A stretch of DNA of 31,423 bases from Elusimicrobia bacterium CG06_land_8_20_14_3_00_38_11 (GCA_002780205.1 PEVQ01000190.1:1-31423); one strand, 5' to 3'; numbered from the stretch's first letter, positions 7,310 to 16,172 are shown. A program made the numbers and translations. Notes: generated by a model not told the origin, from the sequence alone.

Positions 7310-9303
7310 TGAAAAAATATCTCAAATTATTTTTTATAAGTTTTGCGGCACTTTTTTTAGAAATTGTATGCATCAGATGGTTCAACTCCAATGTCGTTAT
7401 GCTTTCTTATTTTTCCAACTTTGTCTTGCTTGCATGTTTTTTGGGTTTGGGTATCGGGATGCTTCTTGTATCCAAAAAGACGGATTTCATAGTTTTATTT
7501 CCTTCATTTTTTTTAATTTTGTGTGTTATATTCTGGAAAGTTATAATCAGATTGACGGTTAATTCCGATGTAAGCGTATATTTTACTGCTTCGGGTTTTG
7601 CCAAAGGAGTGCCGTTGTATAATGCGAATGCATGGTGGTTTCTTCCGATTATTTTTATACTTGCAACCGTAATGTTTATTTCTGTCGGGCAAGAGGTCGG
7701 CAGGGCATTTTCCGGCATTAAACCGCTTGTTGCTTACATAATAAATATCTGCGGAGCAATTTTTGGCGTCGGTTTATTTACGGCGATTTCATTTTCTAAC
7801 AGTTCGCCTCTTGTATGGTTTGTGATTATTTTTTTGTGTCTGTTCCCTTATCTATACGGGAAACGGTTTTTTTATTTCAATGTTCTTGCGTTTGTATTAT
7901 CATTTTTTTTCTTATGGATGATAAGTCATGGTGCAATTTTTTCACCTTATTATAGAATTGATGTAATCAACAATTGTGTAATAGTCAACGGGATTCCTCA
8001 TCAGACAATGCTTAATATAGATAAAGAGTTTGTCAATGGCTATGAGTTTCCGTATAAACTTATAAAAAAACCAAAAAAGGTTTTGATACTCGGTGCCGGT
8101 ACCGGAAATGACGTGGCAGTTGCATTAAAAACCGGCGCTGAAAAAATAGATGCTGTTGAAATAGACCCTGTGATTATTGAAATAGGAAATCGGCACCCGA
8201 ATAAACCATATCAAAATAAAAAAGTAAAAATTTTTAATGATGACGCCCGTGCTTTTCTTAAAAAATCAGACGAAAAATACGATTTGATAATTTTTGCCCT
8301 GATTGATTCGCTGACGGTATTTTCGCAATTCTCGTCGGTGCGTCTTGAAAATTTTATTTTTACAAAGGATGCTTTTGAGGATGTAAAAAGGCATTTAACC
8401 GGCGATGGCGTTGTTATTATATATAATCAGTTCAGAAAAATCTGGCTCGTTGAGCGCTTGTCAAAAATGCTTGAAGAAACTTTCGGCAAAAAAACAATTA
8501 TCTACAATGAACAGGAAAAAGAGCACTTCGCTGTGCTGTTTAATGGCCCCGGGATTGAAAAAATAAATTTTCCCCCAAAAGCGGAATTATTCCCCAAGCA
8601 AAAAGCCCCGTTGTTTTTAACATCAAATTACCATATTAAATCAACCACCGACAACTGGCCGTTTCTGTATCTTAAAAATCCGACAATCCCGGTACATTAT
8701 GTTCTATCTCTTTTTATGATATTATTTTTTGCTGCCTTACTTGTTTTCATATCGTCGGATATTTCTTACGGTATAAACAACCATTTCTTTTTTCTCGGCA
8801 CGGGTTTTATGATTTTGGAAACATCTGCAATTATAAGATTTGCAATACTTTTCGGTTCAACCTGGATTGTCAATTCAATAGTCATAATTGCGATACTTGT
8901 TATGGCATTTTTTGCGACATACTTTACTAGCAGATTTTCTCCGGATAACAATAAAAAGTATTATATTTATCTTTTTCTGATTATTACAGCAAACATTCTG
9001 ATTCCTTTGAAAATATTTTTAATTTTTCCTTTTTATGTGAAAGTTGTTTTATCATCGCTCCTTTTATTTTTACCGATATATTTTTCGGGAGTAATTTTTG
9101 CCACATCATTTTCTAAATCGGAAAACCCGTCTTCATCTTTAGGCTCAAATTTAATCGGTTCAATGTTCGGCGGCTGTTTGGAATACATCTCGCTAAAATA
9201 CGGTTACGGTTCGTTGATGATTCTCTTGCTGGGGGTATATCTTGTTTCAATCAAAAACTTTAAGTGGAGATTTAGTTTCAAAAAGTCCTTTGGGAACATT
9301 TAA
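7306..9303 (+). CDS. Polytopic membrane protein with an internal spermidine-synthase-like (Rossmann methyltransferase fold) domain
   Basis: The 665-residue product has N-terminal TM helices (about residues 5-210), a soluble SpeE-like domain (about 215-400) and further C-terminal helices (about 465-655). The domain shows the glycine loop ILGAGTGND (261-269), the acidic EID (285-287), the second acidic site NDDARAFL and the YDLIIFALIDSL strand, as in aminopropyltransferases and SAM methyltransferases. The combination occurs in a known but uncharacterised group of spermidine-synthase-related membrane proteins; whether it makes a polyamine is unknown. It overlaps the GT39 gene by four bases and the tsaE gene by 62, pointing to one operon. 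Confidence 0.8.
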   Translation: MMKKYLKLFFISFAALFLEIVCIRWFNSNVVMLSYFSNFVLLACFLGLGIGMLLVSKKTDFIVLFPSFFLILCVIFWKVIIRLTVNSDVSVYFTASGFAKGVPLYNANAWWFLPIIFILATVMFISVGQEVGRAFSGIKPLVAYIINICGAIFGVGLFTAISFSNSSPLVWFVIIFLCLFPYLYGKRFFYFNVLAFVLSFFFLWMISHGAIFSPYYRIDVINNCVIVNGIPHQTMLNIDKEFVNGYEFPYKLIKKPKKVLILGAGTGNDVAVALKTGAEKIDAVEIDPVIIEIGNRHPNKPYQNKKVKIFNDDARAFLKKSDEKYDLIIFALIDSLTVFSQFSSVRLENFIFTKDAFEDVKRHLTGDGVVIIYNQFRKIWLVERLSKMLEETFGKKTIIYNEQEKEHFAVLFNGPGIEKINFPPKAELFPKQKAPLFLTSNYHIKSTTDNWPFLYLKNPTIPVHYVLSLFMILFFAALLVFISSDISYGINNHFFFLGTGFMILETSAIIRFAILFGSTWIVNSIVIIAILVMAFFATYFTSRFSPDNNKKYYIYLFLIITANILIPLKIFLIFPFYVKVVLSSLLLFLPIYFSGVIFATSFSKSENPSSSLGSNLIGSMFGGCLEYISLKYGYGSLMILLLGVYLVSIKNFKWRFSFKKSFGNI

Positions 9304-9685
9304 TTTTGGTAGAAAAATAGCAGAAATAGTAAAATGTGGTTCTGTTATCTGTCTTTATGGAACACTCGGCGCTGGAAAAACGGTTATTGTGCAGGGGATA
9401 TGTAAGGGGCTTAAAGTAAAGGGTTTTGTAAACAGCCCTTCGTTCAAAATTGTGAACGAATACAGAGGAAAATTTCCGGTTTATCATATTGATTTATATC
9501 GTTTGAATTCCGCGAGCGAAATAAATGATTTGGGCCTTGACGAATATATTTACGGTGATGGGATTACAATTATTGAGTGGGCAGGAAAATTAGGCAAAAA
9601 AAATTTGCCGAAAAAAAGAATTGAAATTTACATAAAAATTAAAAATGAAAATGAGAGAGAAATAAAATGGCAGCGATATCAATAG
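9242..9685 (+). CDS. tsaE: tRNA t6A biosynthesis ATPase TsaE
   Basis: TsaE is the P-loop ATPase that cycles the TsaB-TsaD complex making threonylcarbamoyl-adenosine at position 37 of ANN-decoding tRNAs. The 147-residue product shows the Walker A GTLGAGKT (40-47), NSPSFKIVNEY, the YHIDLYRL strand and IIEWAGKLG, in the family's usual order and length. The TTG start at 9242 lies inside the previous gene; the family's N-terminal strand (SPLGTFNFGRKIAE) begins near residue 15, so no later start would preserve it. It overlaps the following YfhO-type gene by 19 bases. tsaB and rimI lie two genes downstream. Confidence 0.92.
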   Translation: MFQSKTLSGDLVSKSPLGTFNFGRKIAEIVKCGSVICLYGTLGAGKTVIVQGICKGLKVKGFVNSPSFKIVNEYRGKFPVYHIDLYRLNSASEINDLGLDEYIYGDGITIIEWAGKLGKKNLPKKRIEIYIKIKNENEREIKWQRYQ

Positions 9686-11577
9686 TTTTAGTATTGGTTA
9701 TTATTATTATCTACTGGAAAACAGTTTTTCTTTTTGGACTTTTTTCCGCACATTTTCCAGAGATAAATGATATTATCGCTATGTATTTCCCGTTCAGAAG
9801 TTTTTTTGCCGACTCAATAAGGAATGGAATGTTCCCTCTCTGGAGTTCTGATATTTTTCTAGGATTTCCTTTACATGCAGAAAGCCAGGGTGGCTTTTTT
9901 TATCCTCCGAACATTCTCTTTGCGATATTACCGCCCGGGGCTGCTTACAACTTTGTATTTGTTTTGCACAGTTTTCTTTCAGGATTTTTTACGTATCTTT
10001 TTGCAAGAGCTATTAAATTGAAAAAATCAGCAAGTATTCTTGCATCAATAGTTTTTGCTTTTTCTGGTTTTTCTGCCGTTCACAATGAGCACATGAATCT
10101 ATTAAATGCGATAAGTTGGATACCGCTTGTTTTTCTTTTCGTTAATAAAATTTCACAAAAAAAATTGTGGTTAATTCTTAGTTTGATCTTTGCAAATCAG
10201 TTTCTATCGGGTTTTCCTCAAGTTCTATACTATTCTGCAATTGTTGGATTTATATACCTTATTTTCTTATCAAAAGATCTAAAACTAATTTTAAGATTTT
10301 TCCTCGCCATCGGTTTTGCATTTTTAATTTCTTTTTGTCAAGTTTTACCTACCGTTGAACTAATACCTTATTCTCACCGGGCTTACGGTGTGGTGAAGGA
10401 AGAAATGTTTGCATGGGGCTATTACATAAAAGATCTTTTGTTTTTCATAATGCCTTATATTTTTGGTAATCCTGCTATGGGCACATATACAAGAAAGGAT
10501 AGTTTGTTCGGTGAAAACTGTGCTTATGTGGGAGTTATAACAATACTGATTGCTTTCATTTATATACTCAAAAATTTTAAAAAAGAAAAAGAAACAAGAT
10601 TTTTTTCTCTCCTTTTGCTTTTTCTAATATTTGTTGTCCTAAGTTTTCCATATTTGCATTATCTATATTTCAAAATAATGCCTGGATTTAAGTATTTCAG
10701 AATACCGCAACGTCTACTTATTTTTGTTGTATTTTCACTGGCAATACTATCAGCAAAAGGACTAGAAATTTTTCCAAAGATTAAGTTTTTAGTTATAACG
10801 GCAGTCCTTGCTGAACTTTTGAATTTTTCTTCCGGATATAACAAGGTCATCGATTGGCAGTTTTTTTCCAAACCAGAAATTGTAAAAATATTAGAAAGCG
10901 ATAAAGAATTATTCAGAGTTTATACTTATGACAAGAGTGCTATCGCTTGGATAAGAGCATATTGTTTTTCAAAGATTCCTGGATTTGCTGAAATCACTCA
11001 ATACAGTTTCCGAAATTATCTTTATCCAAATACGAATATGTTATATCACATACCATCCTTAAATGCATATACCCCGTTTGTTCATCTGAATGAATTTGAA
11101 CATTTTGATATAGCAAATGTAAAATATGTGATTTCATCGTCAGATTTGATTAAGAAAAAAGATTTTTTGCTTGTTAAAAAAATAAACTTTCCAGTTCCAT
11201 TACCAGAGTTAAAAATATATCAAAATATCAATTTTTTACCTCGAGCATTCATAACGAAGAAAGAAAAATCTATTATAAAAAACATTTTACCAGTTAAGGT
11301 GCTGGATTATCAAACTACAAAAGTAAAAATAATAAAGAAGGAAAAGGATGAGGGAGAACTTATTCTCTGCGATTTTTATTACCCCGGGTGGAATGTTTTT
11401 GTAGATGGTAAGAAGAGAGAAATCTCCAATTTCCAATCTGTAAGAAGGGTTACTGTTTTCCAAAATGAAAAAAAAATCTTTTTTGTTTATAGACCGCTGT
11501 GCTTCTTTTCAGGGGTCATAATATCAATAATTTCAATTTTTATTTTGGGTGTTTTAGTATATAGAGTTGAAACTTAA
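9667..11577 (+). CDS. YfhO-family polytopic membrane protein (probable glycosyltransferase-like)
   Basis: This 636-residue protein has about twelve hydrophobic segments and the YfhO-type opening: a first helix, then DIIAMYFPFRSFFADSIRNGMFPLWSSDIFLGFP with HAESQGGFFYPPNILF, VLHSFLSGFFTYLFAR and AFSGFSAVHNEHMNLLNAISWIPL. B. subtilis YfhO has been linked to lipoteichoic acid glycosylation, and the fold belongs with GT-C glycosyltransferases. The C-terminal periplasmic part (about 420-610) includes CDFYYPGWNVFVDGK, a common feature of this family, before a last TM helix. It sits between tsaE and tsaB with tight spacing, so is probably cotranscribed with them. Its substrate cannot be inferred. Confidence 0.82.
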   Translation: MAAISIVLVLVIIIIYWKTVFLFGLFSAHFPEINDIIAMYFPFRSFFADSIRNGMFPLWSSDIFLGFPLHAESQGGFFYPPNILFAILPPGAAYNFVFVLHSFLSGFFTYLFARAIKLKKSASILASIVFAFSGFSAVHNEHMNLLNAISWIPLVFLFVNKISQKKLWLILSLIFANQFLSGFPQVLYYSAIVGFIYLIFLSKDLKLILRFFLAIGFAFLISFCQVLPTVELIPYSHRAYGVVKEEMFAWGYYIKDLLFFIMPYIFGNPAMGTYTRKDSLFGENCAYVGVITILIAFIYILKNFKKEKETRFFSLLLLFLIFVVLSFPYLHYLYFKIMPGFKYFRIPQRLLIFVVFSLAILSAKGLEIFPKIKFLVITAVLAELLNFSSGYNKVIDWQFFSKPEIVKILESDKELFRVYTYDKSAIAWIRAYCFSKIPGFAEITQYSFRNYLYPNTNMLYHIPSLNAYTPFVHLNEFEHFDIANVKYVISSSDLIKKKDFLLVKKINFPVPLPELKIYQNINFLPRAFITKKEKSIIKNILPVKVLDYQTTKVKIIKKEKDEGELILCDFYYPGWNVFVDGKKREISNFQSVRRVTVFQNEKKIFFVYRPLCFFSGVIISIISIFILGVLVYRVET

Positions 11578-11587
11578 AAAGTAGAAG

Positions 11588-12250
11588 ATGAAAATACTTG
11601 CTATTGAAACATCGGGTAACATTTGCGGCGCCGCTGTAATAAGCGGCGATAAAATTATTGCCGAAAAGAATATTTTTTTGCCGAAAAATTCGTCATCCAA
11701 AATTTTTGATGTTATAAAAAATATCACAAGGGAAAATTTACAGTTTAATGTTATAGCGGTTGATGTGGGACCAGGTTCTTTCACCGGCATAAGAGTTGGT
11801 GTTTCGCTGGCTCGGGCTTACGGACAATTTCTGAGATTACCCATTATCGGTGTTTCGTGTCTGGATTGTTTGGTTTTCGACGCCTTAAAAAATAAAAATG
11901 TTTTTGGGAAAATTTTTCCGGTAGTAGATGCTCTTCGCGGTGAAGTTTACACGGCAGAGTATGAAGGGCTAAAAAGAAAAACTAAAATAAAAATAATTGA
12001 GGTTGCAAAATTCTTAAAAATGTTGGATAATAAGTCAACGGTTGCAGGAAGTTATGAAATTTGCCGCTCAATACCGGATAATAGAAAATGTGTTGTTGTG
12101 AAATTATCCGCTTCCGCCGTCGGTTTTATGGCATCAAAGAAATTGGAAAGATGTGAGAAGCACAATTATAATGAAGTTCTGCCTTTGTACATAAGGAGGG
12201 CTTTTGCCCAAGAGCATTATTCCGGTCGTAAATCGACAAAAAGATACTAA
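11588..12250 (+). CDS. tsaB: tRNA t6A biosynthesis protein TsaB
   Basis: TsaB is the inactive partner of TsaD in the threonylcarbamoyl transferase complex. The 220-residue product has the ASKHA-type opening KILAIETSGNICGAAV, the family hallmark VDVGPGSFTGIRVGVSLARAYGQ around residue 60 and VVDALRGEVYTAEYEG near residue 115. It starts ten bases after the YfhO gene with a weak purine-rich leader and overlaps rimI by 47 bases. Together with tsaE upstream it shows a t6A gene cluster; tsaD and tsaC are not in the window. Confidence 0.93.
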   Translation: MKILAIETSGNICGAAVISGDKIIAEKNIFLPKNSSSKIFDVIKNITRENLQFNVIAVDVGPGSFTGIRVGVSLARAYGQFLRLPIIGVSCLDCLVFDALKNKNVFGKIFPVVDALRGEVYTAEYEGLKRKTKIKIIEVAKFLKMLDNKSTVAGSYEICRSIPDNRKCVVVKLSASAVGFMASKKLERCEKHNYNEVLPLYIRRAFAQEHYSGRKSTKRY

Positions 12251-12683
12251 AATTGAAATTCGCCGGGTGCGGATTGATGACATAAGTGCAATTGCCGAAA
12301 TTGAAAAAAAATCATATCCGGAGCCGTGGTCGCAAAATTTGTTTGAAAGGGAATTACAGATTAAATTCTCAAATTTTTTTGCAGCGATAAAAGACTGTGA
12401 AATAATCGGTTATGTCTGCTTTTGGACGGTTTCCGACGAAGGACAAATTACGAACATTACCGTTAAGGAAAAATTCAGAAGAAAAGGTATTGGTTCAAGA
12501 CTTATGAAATATATTATGGATATATCTTACGCGAAAAAAATAAAAAAAATGTTTTTGGAAGTAAGAGCACAAAATTACCCGGCATCAAAATTTTATGAGA
12601 AATTCGGATTCAAAAAAATAGGATTGAGAAAAAAATACTATTCAAATACCGACGATGCCGTAGTTATGGCAAAAACTTTATGA
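12204..12683 (+). CDS. rimI: GNAT acetyltransferase, RimI-like
   Basis: This 159-residue GNAT protein shows the acetyl-CoA-binding FRRKGIGSRLM (91-101), the EVRAQNYPASKFYEKFGF segment and the ending YYSNTDDAVVMAKTL typical of RimI, which acetylates the N-terminal alanine of ribosomal protein S18. A TTG start at 12204 is chosen because AAGGAGG lies at 12193-12199, although the spacing is short; the domain proper begins at about residue 17. It overlaps the end of tsaB, an arrangement common for tsaB-rimI pairs, and its stop overlaps the ATG of the next gene. Confidence 0.88.
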   Translation: MPKSIIPVVNRQKDTKIEIRRVRIDDISAIAEIEKKSYPEPWSQNLFERELQIKFSNFFAAIKDCEIIGYVCFWTVSDEGQITNITVKEKFRRKGIGSRLMKYIMDISYAKKIKKMFLEVRAQNYPASKFYEKFGFKKIGLRKKYYSNTDDAVVMAKTL

Positions 12684-14815
12684 AAAAATATTATTTATTT
12701 TTTTTACTTCTCACTTCTCACTTCTCACTTCTTACTACCGTTTCCGCTTCCCAATCCGACGCTTACTATCATTATTTATTGGGCAACATTGCCCAGATGA
12801 AAGGTGAATATCCTCAAGCAATAGAGGAATATAAAAAATCAACTTTATACGATAGCGGCTCAGTTTATCTGAAAAAACAATTGGTCAATCTGTATATTTT
12901 AACCGGTGACACGAATGCGGCTTCGGAGGTTCTTTCTGAAATTTCCAAAGTCGCCCCCGCCGACCAATCAACAGCGGAACTTATGGCGGAATTATCAATT
13001 TACAATAAAAAACCCGAAGATGCAATTTCGGTATATGAAAAAATACTGTCAACGGAGCCGTCTAACGAACAGGCGATTTACAATCTGGGAGTGTTATATT
13101 CCGAAACAGGTAAATATGAGAAGGCGATTTTATATTTTGAAAAATTTTTGCAGATCGCTCCGGATTCACCAGATGTTTATGTCAGTATAGGAATTTTATA
13201 CAATAAACTTGAACGCCCGGTTGAAGCGGAATTATATCTGAAGAAGGCTGCTGAAATAGACGGTAATTCAGTCGTTGGGCTGTTTGCCCTTGCAGGTATC
13301 TACGAAGAAAAAAAGGACTACGGCAAAGCGATTGAGTTATATGATAAACTGCTCGAAATATTGCCGGATGATGCGGAACTTACGATGAAAATTGCAGGAC
13401 TTTATATTCTACAAAAGGATTATGTGTCGGCAAAAAAATATCTTACAGGAGCAAAAGAAAAGTTTCCGAAAAATCACTGGATTGACTATTATCTCGGGCT
13501 TTTGTCTCTTGAAGAAAAGGACTATGAAACAGCACTCAAATATTTTGACAAATCAATCTCCATAAATAAAAAATCCCCTGAGCCGCATATACAAAAGGGC
13601 TATGTTTTTACGATTCAACAGAACACAAAAGAAGCGGTAAAATCTTTTAAAAAATCGTTGTCGCTTGGTGCTGAAATTTCCGATGTGGATTTTTTTCTTG
13701 CAATGAATTATGAGGTTTTAGGCAAGTATAAGAAATCAGAAAGTTATCTGAAAAAAGCAGTTGCACTTGAACCGCAAAATTCCAAATACCGTTTTGAACT
13801 GGGGATTGTTTATGATAAATTAAAAAAACAGGAATTAGCGGAAAAAGAGTTTTTTAGCGTTATAGAAATTGATTCAAATTCTGCGGTGGGATGTAATTAT
13901 CTCGGCTATACTTATGCGGACAAAAACATAAAACTTAAAGAAGCGGAAGAACTTATAAAAAAGGCGCTGGAAATAGAGCCGGAAAATCCCGCATATATTG
14001 ATTCGCTCGGCTGGGTTTTTTACCGTCAAAAAAAATATGATGAAGCGTTGACATTACTTAAAAAAGCGTCTGAAAAATTAGATGATGCTGTGATTTTTGA
14101 CCATCTCGGCGACTGTTATTTATCTGTCGGAGATATTGAAAAAGCAGTTGATAGTTGGGAGATATCTTTTTCCCTTGAAAAAAACAAAGCGGTCAAAAAA
14201 AAGATAAAAAAGTACCGCAGAAACTTGAATTGGACAAAAGATATGATAAAGTTACGGGCACTGAGAAGTTTTAAGGGGATACAGGACATTTCCGGTTTTG
14301 TCAGTGCAAACACCGTCTATAAAAACGAGGGATACGGAGCGAACGGGCCATTTTTTTTCAAGAAACCGAAACAATTGCGATTTGAAATTTTAGGGCTGTT
14401 CTCAGTTCCGCAGGGACTTATTTTGATGCGGCAGGGAACGGTCGTTTATGTTACGCCAGACAAAAAGCAATACAATCTTACCGACGATTTTTTTTGGGTT
14501 AAGGACATTTTCAGTATTTTTGATGCTGAATGTTTTGACGGGCTTGATAATGTTTCAGAGAAAGAAAATTTCTATATCTTTAAAAATGATTTTGTAGAAG
14601 TAAAAGTTGATAAAAAAGAACACACAGTTTCCGAGATAAAATTTGCCAACGGTTCCGGTATTAGTCCGTCTGATTATAAACTGCTGGAAAAAATAAAATT
14701 TCCGCACAAATTGGATTTTATAAGTTCCGGCGGAGATATAAGAACAACCTTGATTCTCAAAAAACTCAATCTCAATAAAAACATAAAAATAGATTTATTT
14801 AATCTGCCTGAATGA
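12680..14815 (+). CDS. Secreted TPR-repeat protein with a LolA/LolB-like C-terminal domain
   Basis: A 711-residue protein with a signal peptide (about 1-24, ending VSA before SQSDAYY). About thirteen TPR units follow (28-510), recognisable by repeated A..YY..LG.....G.Y..A...YEK...L.P. The last 190 or so residues form a separate beta-rich region: LRALRSFKGIQDISGFVSAN, FFFKKPKQLRFEILGLFSVPQGLILMRQG and VVYVTPDKKQYNL. That order (film of strands ending in display of a hydrophobic cavity) resembles LolA/LolB-type lipoprotein carriers, but no lipobox is seen and the match is tentative. A probable role is envelope assembly. It begins in an ATGA overlap with rimI. A heptamer repeat (12707-12734) encodes much of the signal peptide. 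Confidence 0.75.
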   Translation: MKKYYLFFLLLTSHFSLLTTVSASQSDAYYHYLLGNIAQMKGEYPQAIEEYKKSTLYDSGSVYLKKQLVNLYILTGDTNAASEVLSEISKVAPADQSTAELMAELSIYNKKPEDAISVYEKILSTEPSNEQAIYNLGVLYSETGKYEKAILYFEKFLQIAPDSPDVYVSIGILYNKLERPVEAELYLKKAAEIDGNSVVGLFALAGIYEEKKDYGKAIELYDKLLEILPDDAELTMKIAGLYILQKDYVSAKKYLTGAKEKFPKNHWIDYYLGLLSLEEKDYETALKYFDKSISINKKSPEPHIQKGYVFTIQQNTKEAVKSFKKSLSLGAEISDVDFFLAMNYEVLGKYKKSESYLKKAVALEPQNSKYRFELGIVYDKLKKQELAEKEFFSVIEIDSNSAVGCNYLGYTYADKNIKLKEAEELIKKALEIEPENPAYIDSLGWVFYRQKKYDEALTLLKKASEKLDDAVIFDHLGDCYLSVGDIEKAVDSWEISFSLEKNKAVKKKIKKYRRNLNWTKDMIKLRALRSFKGIQDISGFVSANTVYKNEGYGANGPFFFKKPKQLRFEILGLFSVPQGLILMRQGTVVYVTPDKKQYNLTDDFFWVKDIFSIFDAECFDGLDNVSEKENFYIFKNDFVEVKVDKKEHTVSEIKFANGSGISPSDYKLLEKIKFPHKLDFISSGGDIRTTLILKKLNLNKNIKIDLFNLPE
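12707..12734 (+). repeat. Heptamer tandem repeat (CTTCTCA x3 plus CTTCTTA) in the TPR protein's signal peptide
   Basis: Four seven-base units span 28 bases, the fourth with one change. Read through three frames they give LLTSHFSLLT, the hydrophobic core of the signal peptide. Confidence 0.93.
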
Positions 14816-14822
14816 TAAAAAA

Positions 14823-16070
14823 ATGATTAAGCGATTTTTAATTTTAACCTTTCACTTTTTACTTTTAACTTTCATCAACGCTTCTGACTTAACGGTTACA
14901 TTCATAAATGTCGGGCAGGTCGGCGATTCAATTTTAATTCAGACACCGTTAAATAAAAACATACTTATTGACGGCGGTTTGTGGTATGCGGGTGAAAAAA
15001 ATATAGCCCCCGTTCTTAGAAATAAAAATATAGAAAAAATTGACACCGTAATTCTTACCCATCCTCACGGCGACCATTACGGCGGACTGGAATATATTCT
15101 TAAAAACTTTAAGGTAGTGGAGGTTTTAACTGATGGAATTGTTTCACCGGTTGAGCCCTATCAGGATTTTCTATTAGAAGTGAAAAAAAGCGGTGCGGCA
15201 TATAAAATAGTTGCCGTCGGTGAAAAATACGATTGGGGCGGCTGCGAAGCGACCGTATTAAACTCAAAAAACGAGATTTTATACAGCACCGAAGCATACA
15301 ATAATCATTCCGTAGTAATAAAACTTACACACGGTAAAAATTCGTTTCTTTTTACCGGCGATATAGAAAAAGAAGCCGAAAATTTTTTGCAAAGTAATTA
15401 TGACATAAAATCTACCGTCTTAAAAATCCCGCATCACGGAAGCAGTTCGTCGTCAACTTATAAATTTCTGAAAAAGGTAGCACCCAAAATTGCCGTGCTT
15501 ACCGTCGGTTATCCCAATGATTATGGTCTGCCTGTTTTATCAACGCTTGAAAAATACAAGCAACTCAATATTAAATTGTACAGAACAGATATTGACGGTA
15601 ACATTGAAATAATTTCAGACGGTAAAGCGATAAAAATTAACATGGAAAAAAAATCGGATATAAACAGGTATTCAGCATCCGTCAGTACATTTTCAACAAA
15701 TTACGATGACTTTTGGATGTATATGGATAATGGTTGGTTTTTAGTGAGGGATAAAAAATTTGAAGAAGCGGTTGTTGAACTGAAGAGAGCCGTCGTGATA
15801 AATCCTAATTCGGCAGATGCCCACTCCAAACTCGGCTATGCTTACAAAAAAATAAATAATTCTGTGCTTGCCGAAACAGAATTTTTGAAAGCAATTTCTC
15901 TCAACGCTCAAGAGTATTATGCACGGATACATCTCGGATTGATGTATTACTTTGATGATAAATCCGACGCGGCGGTTACACTTTTTAAAAAAGCACTTGA
16001 AGTTGAACCGCAAGGAAGATACACTGATTTATTGAAGGAAAAAATAGAAGAAATAGAACAAAGAAAATGA
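14823..16070 (+). CDS. Secreted metallo-beta-lactamase-fold hydrolase (ComEC C-domain-like) with C-terminal TPRs
   Basis: Residues 1-20 form a signal peptide. Residues 23-275 are a ComEC/Rec2-type MBL domain: VTFINVGQVGDSILI, LIDGG, the metal-binding HPHGDH (80-85), FLFTGDIEKEAE and LKIPHHGSSSS near residue 202. In ComEC this soluble domain is thought to act on DNA; stand-alone versions are common and uncharacterised, and may degrade nucleic acid or phosphodiesters. About residues 300-412 carry three TPR units. The gene starts seven bases after the LolA-like/TPR gene, suggesting a joint role outside the cytoplasm. Degenerate heptamer repeats (14835-14876) encode the signal peptide. The double-hairpin repeat begins at its stop codon. 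Confidence 0.85.
   Translation: MIKRFLILTFHFLLLTFINASDLTVTFINVGQVGDSILIQTPLNKNILIDGGLWYAGEKNIAPVLRNKNIEKIDTVILTHPHGDHYGGLEYILKNFKVVEVLTDGIVSPVEPYQDFLLEVKKSGAAYKIVAVGEKYDWGGCEATVLNSKNEILYSTEAYNNHSVVIKLTHGKNSFLFTGDIEKEAENFLQSNYDIKSTVLKIPHHGSSSSSTYKFLKKVAPKIAVLTVGYPNDYGLPVLSTLEKYKQLNIKLYRTDIDGNIEIISDGKAIKINMEKKSDINRYSASVSTFSTNYDDFWMYMDNGWFLVRDKKFEEAVVELKRAVVINPNSADAHSKLGYAYKKINNSVLAETEFLKAISLNAQEYYARIHLGLMYYFDDKSDAAVTLFKKALEVEPQGRYTDLLKEKIEEIEQRK
14835..14876 (+). repeat. Degenerate heptamer repeat (six units) in the MBL protein's signal peptide
   Basis: Six successive seven-base units read TTTTTAA, TTTTAAC, CTTTCAC, TTTTTAC, TTTTAAC and TTTCATC. They encode the hydrophobic core FLILTFHFLLLTFI. 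A close relative lies at 31323-31350 (TTTTAAC, TTTTAAT, TTTTAAC, TTTTACT) in a non-coding spacer. Confidence 0.75.
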
Positions 16071-16164
16071 ATTTGTGGAATGAGGGACTTCAGTCCCTCG
16101 TCAATGGAACAAATTCAAACCAATAATGTAGCCCCCGACTTTAGTCGGGGATGAGCAAAGCGAG
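16069..16164 (+). repeat. Double-hairpin intergenic repeat, copy 3
   Basis: Outer arms GAATTTGT (16069-16076) and ACAAATTC (16109-16116) enclose GAGGGACT-TC-AGTCCCTC (16082-16099). The linker ACCAATAATGTAGC leads to CCCCGACT-TT-AGTCGGGG (16133-16150) and the tail ATGAGCAAAGCGAG. It starts inside the stop codon of the MBL gene and ends nine bases before the next ATG, with GAGGGG as a ribosome site at the junction. Confidence 0.9.
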
Positions 16165-16172
16165 GGGAAATA

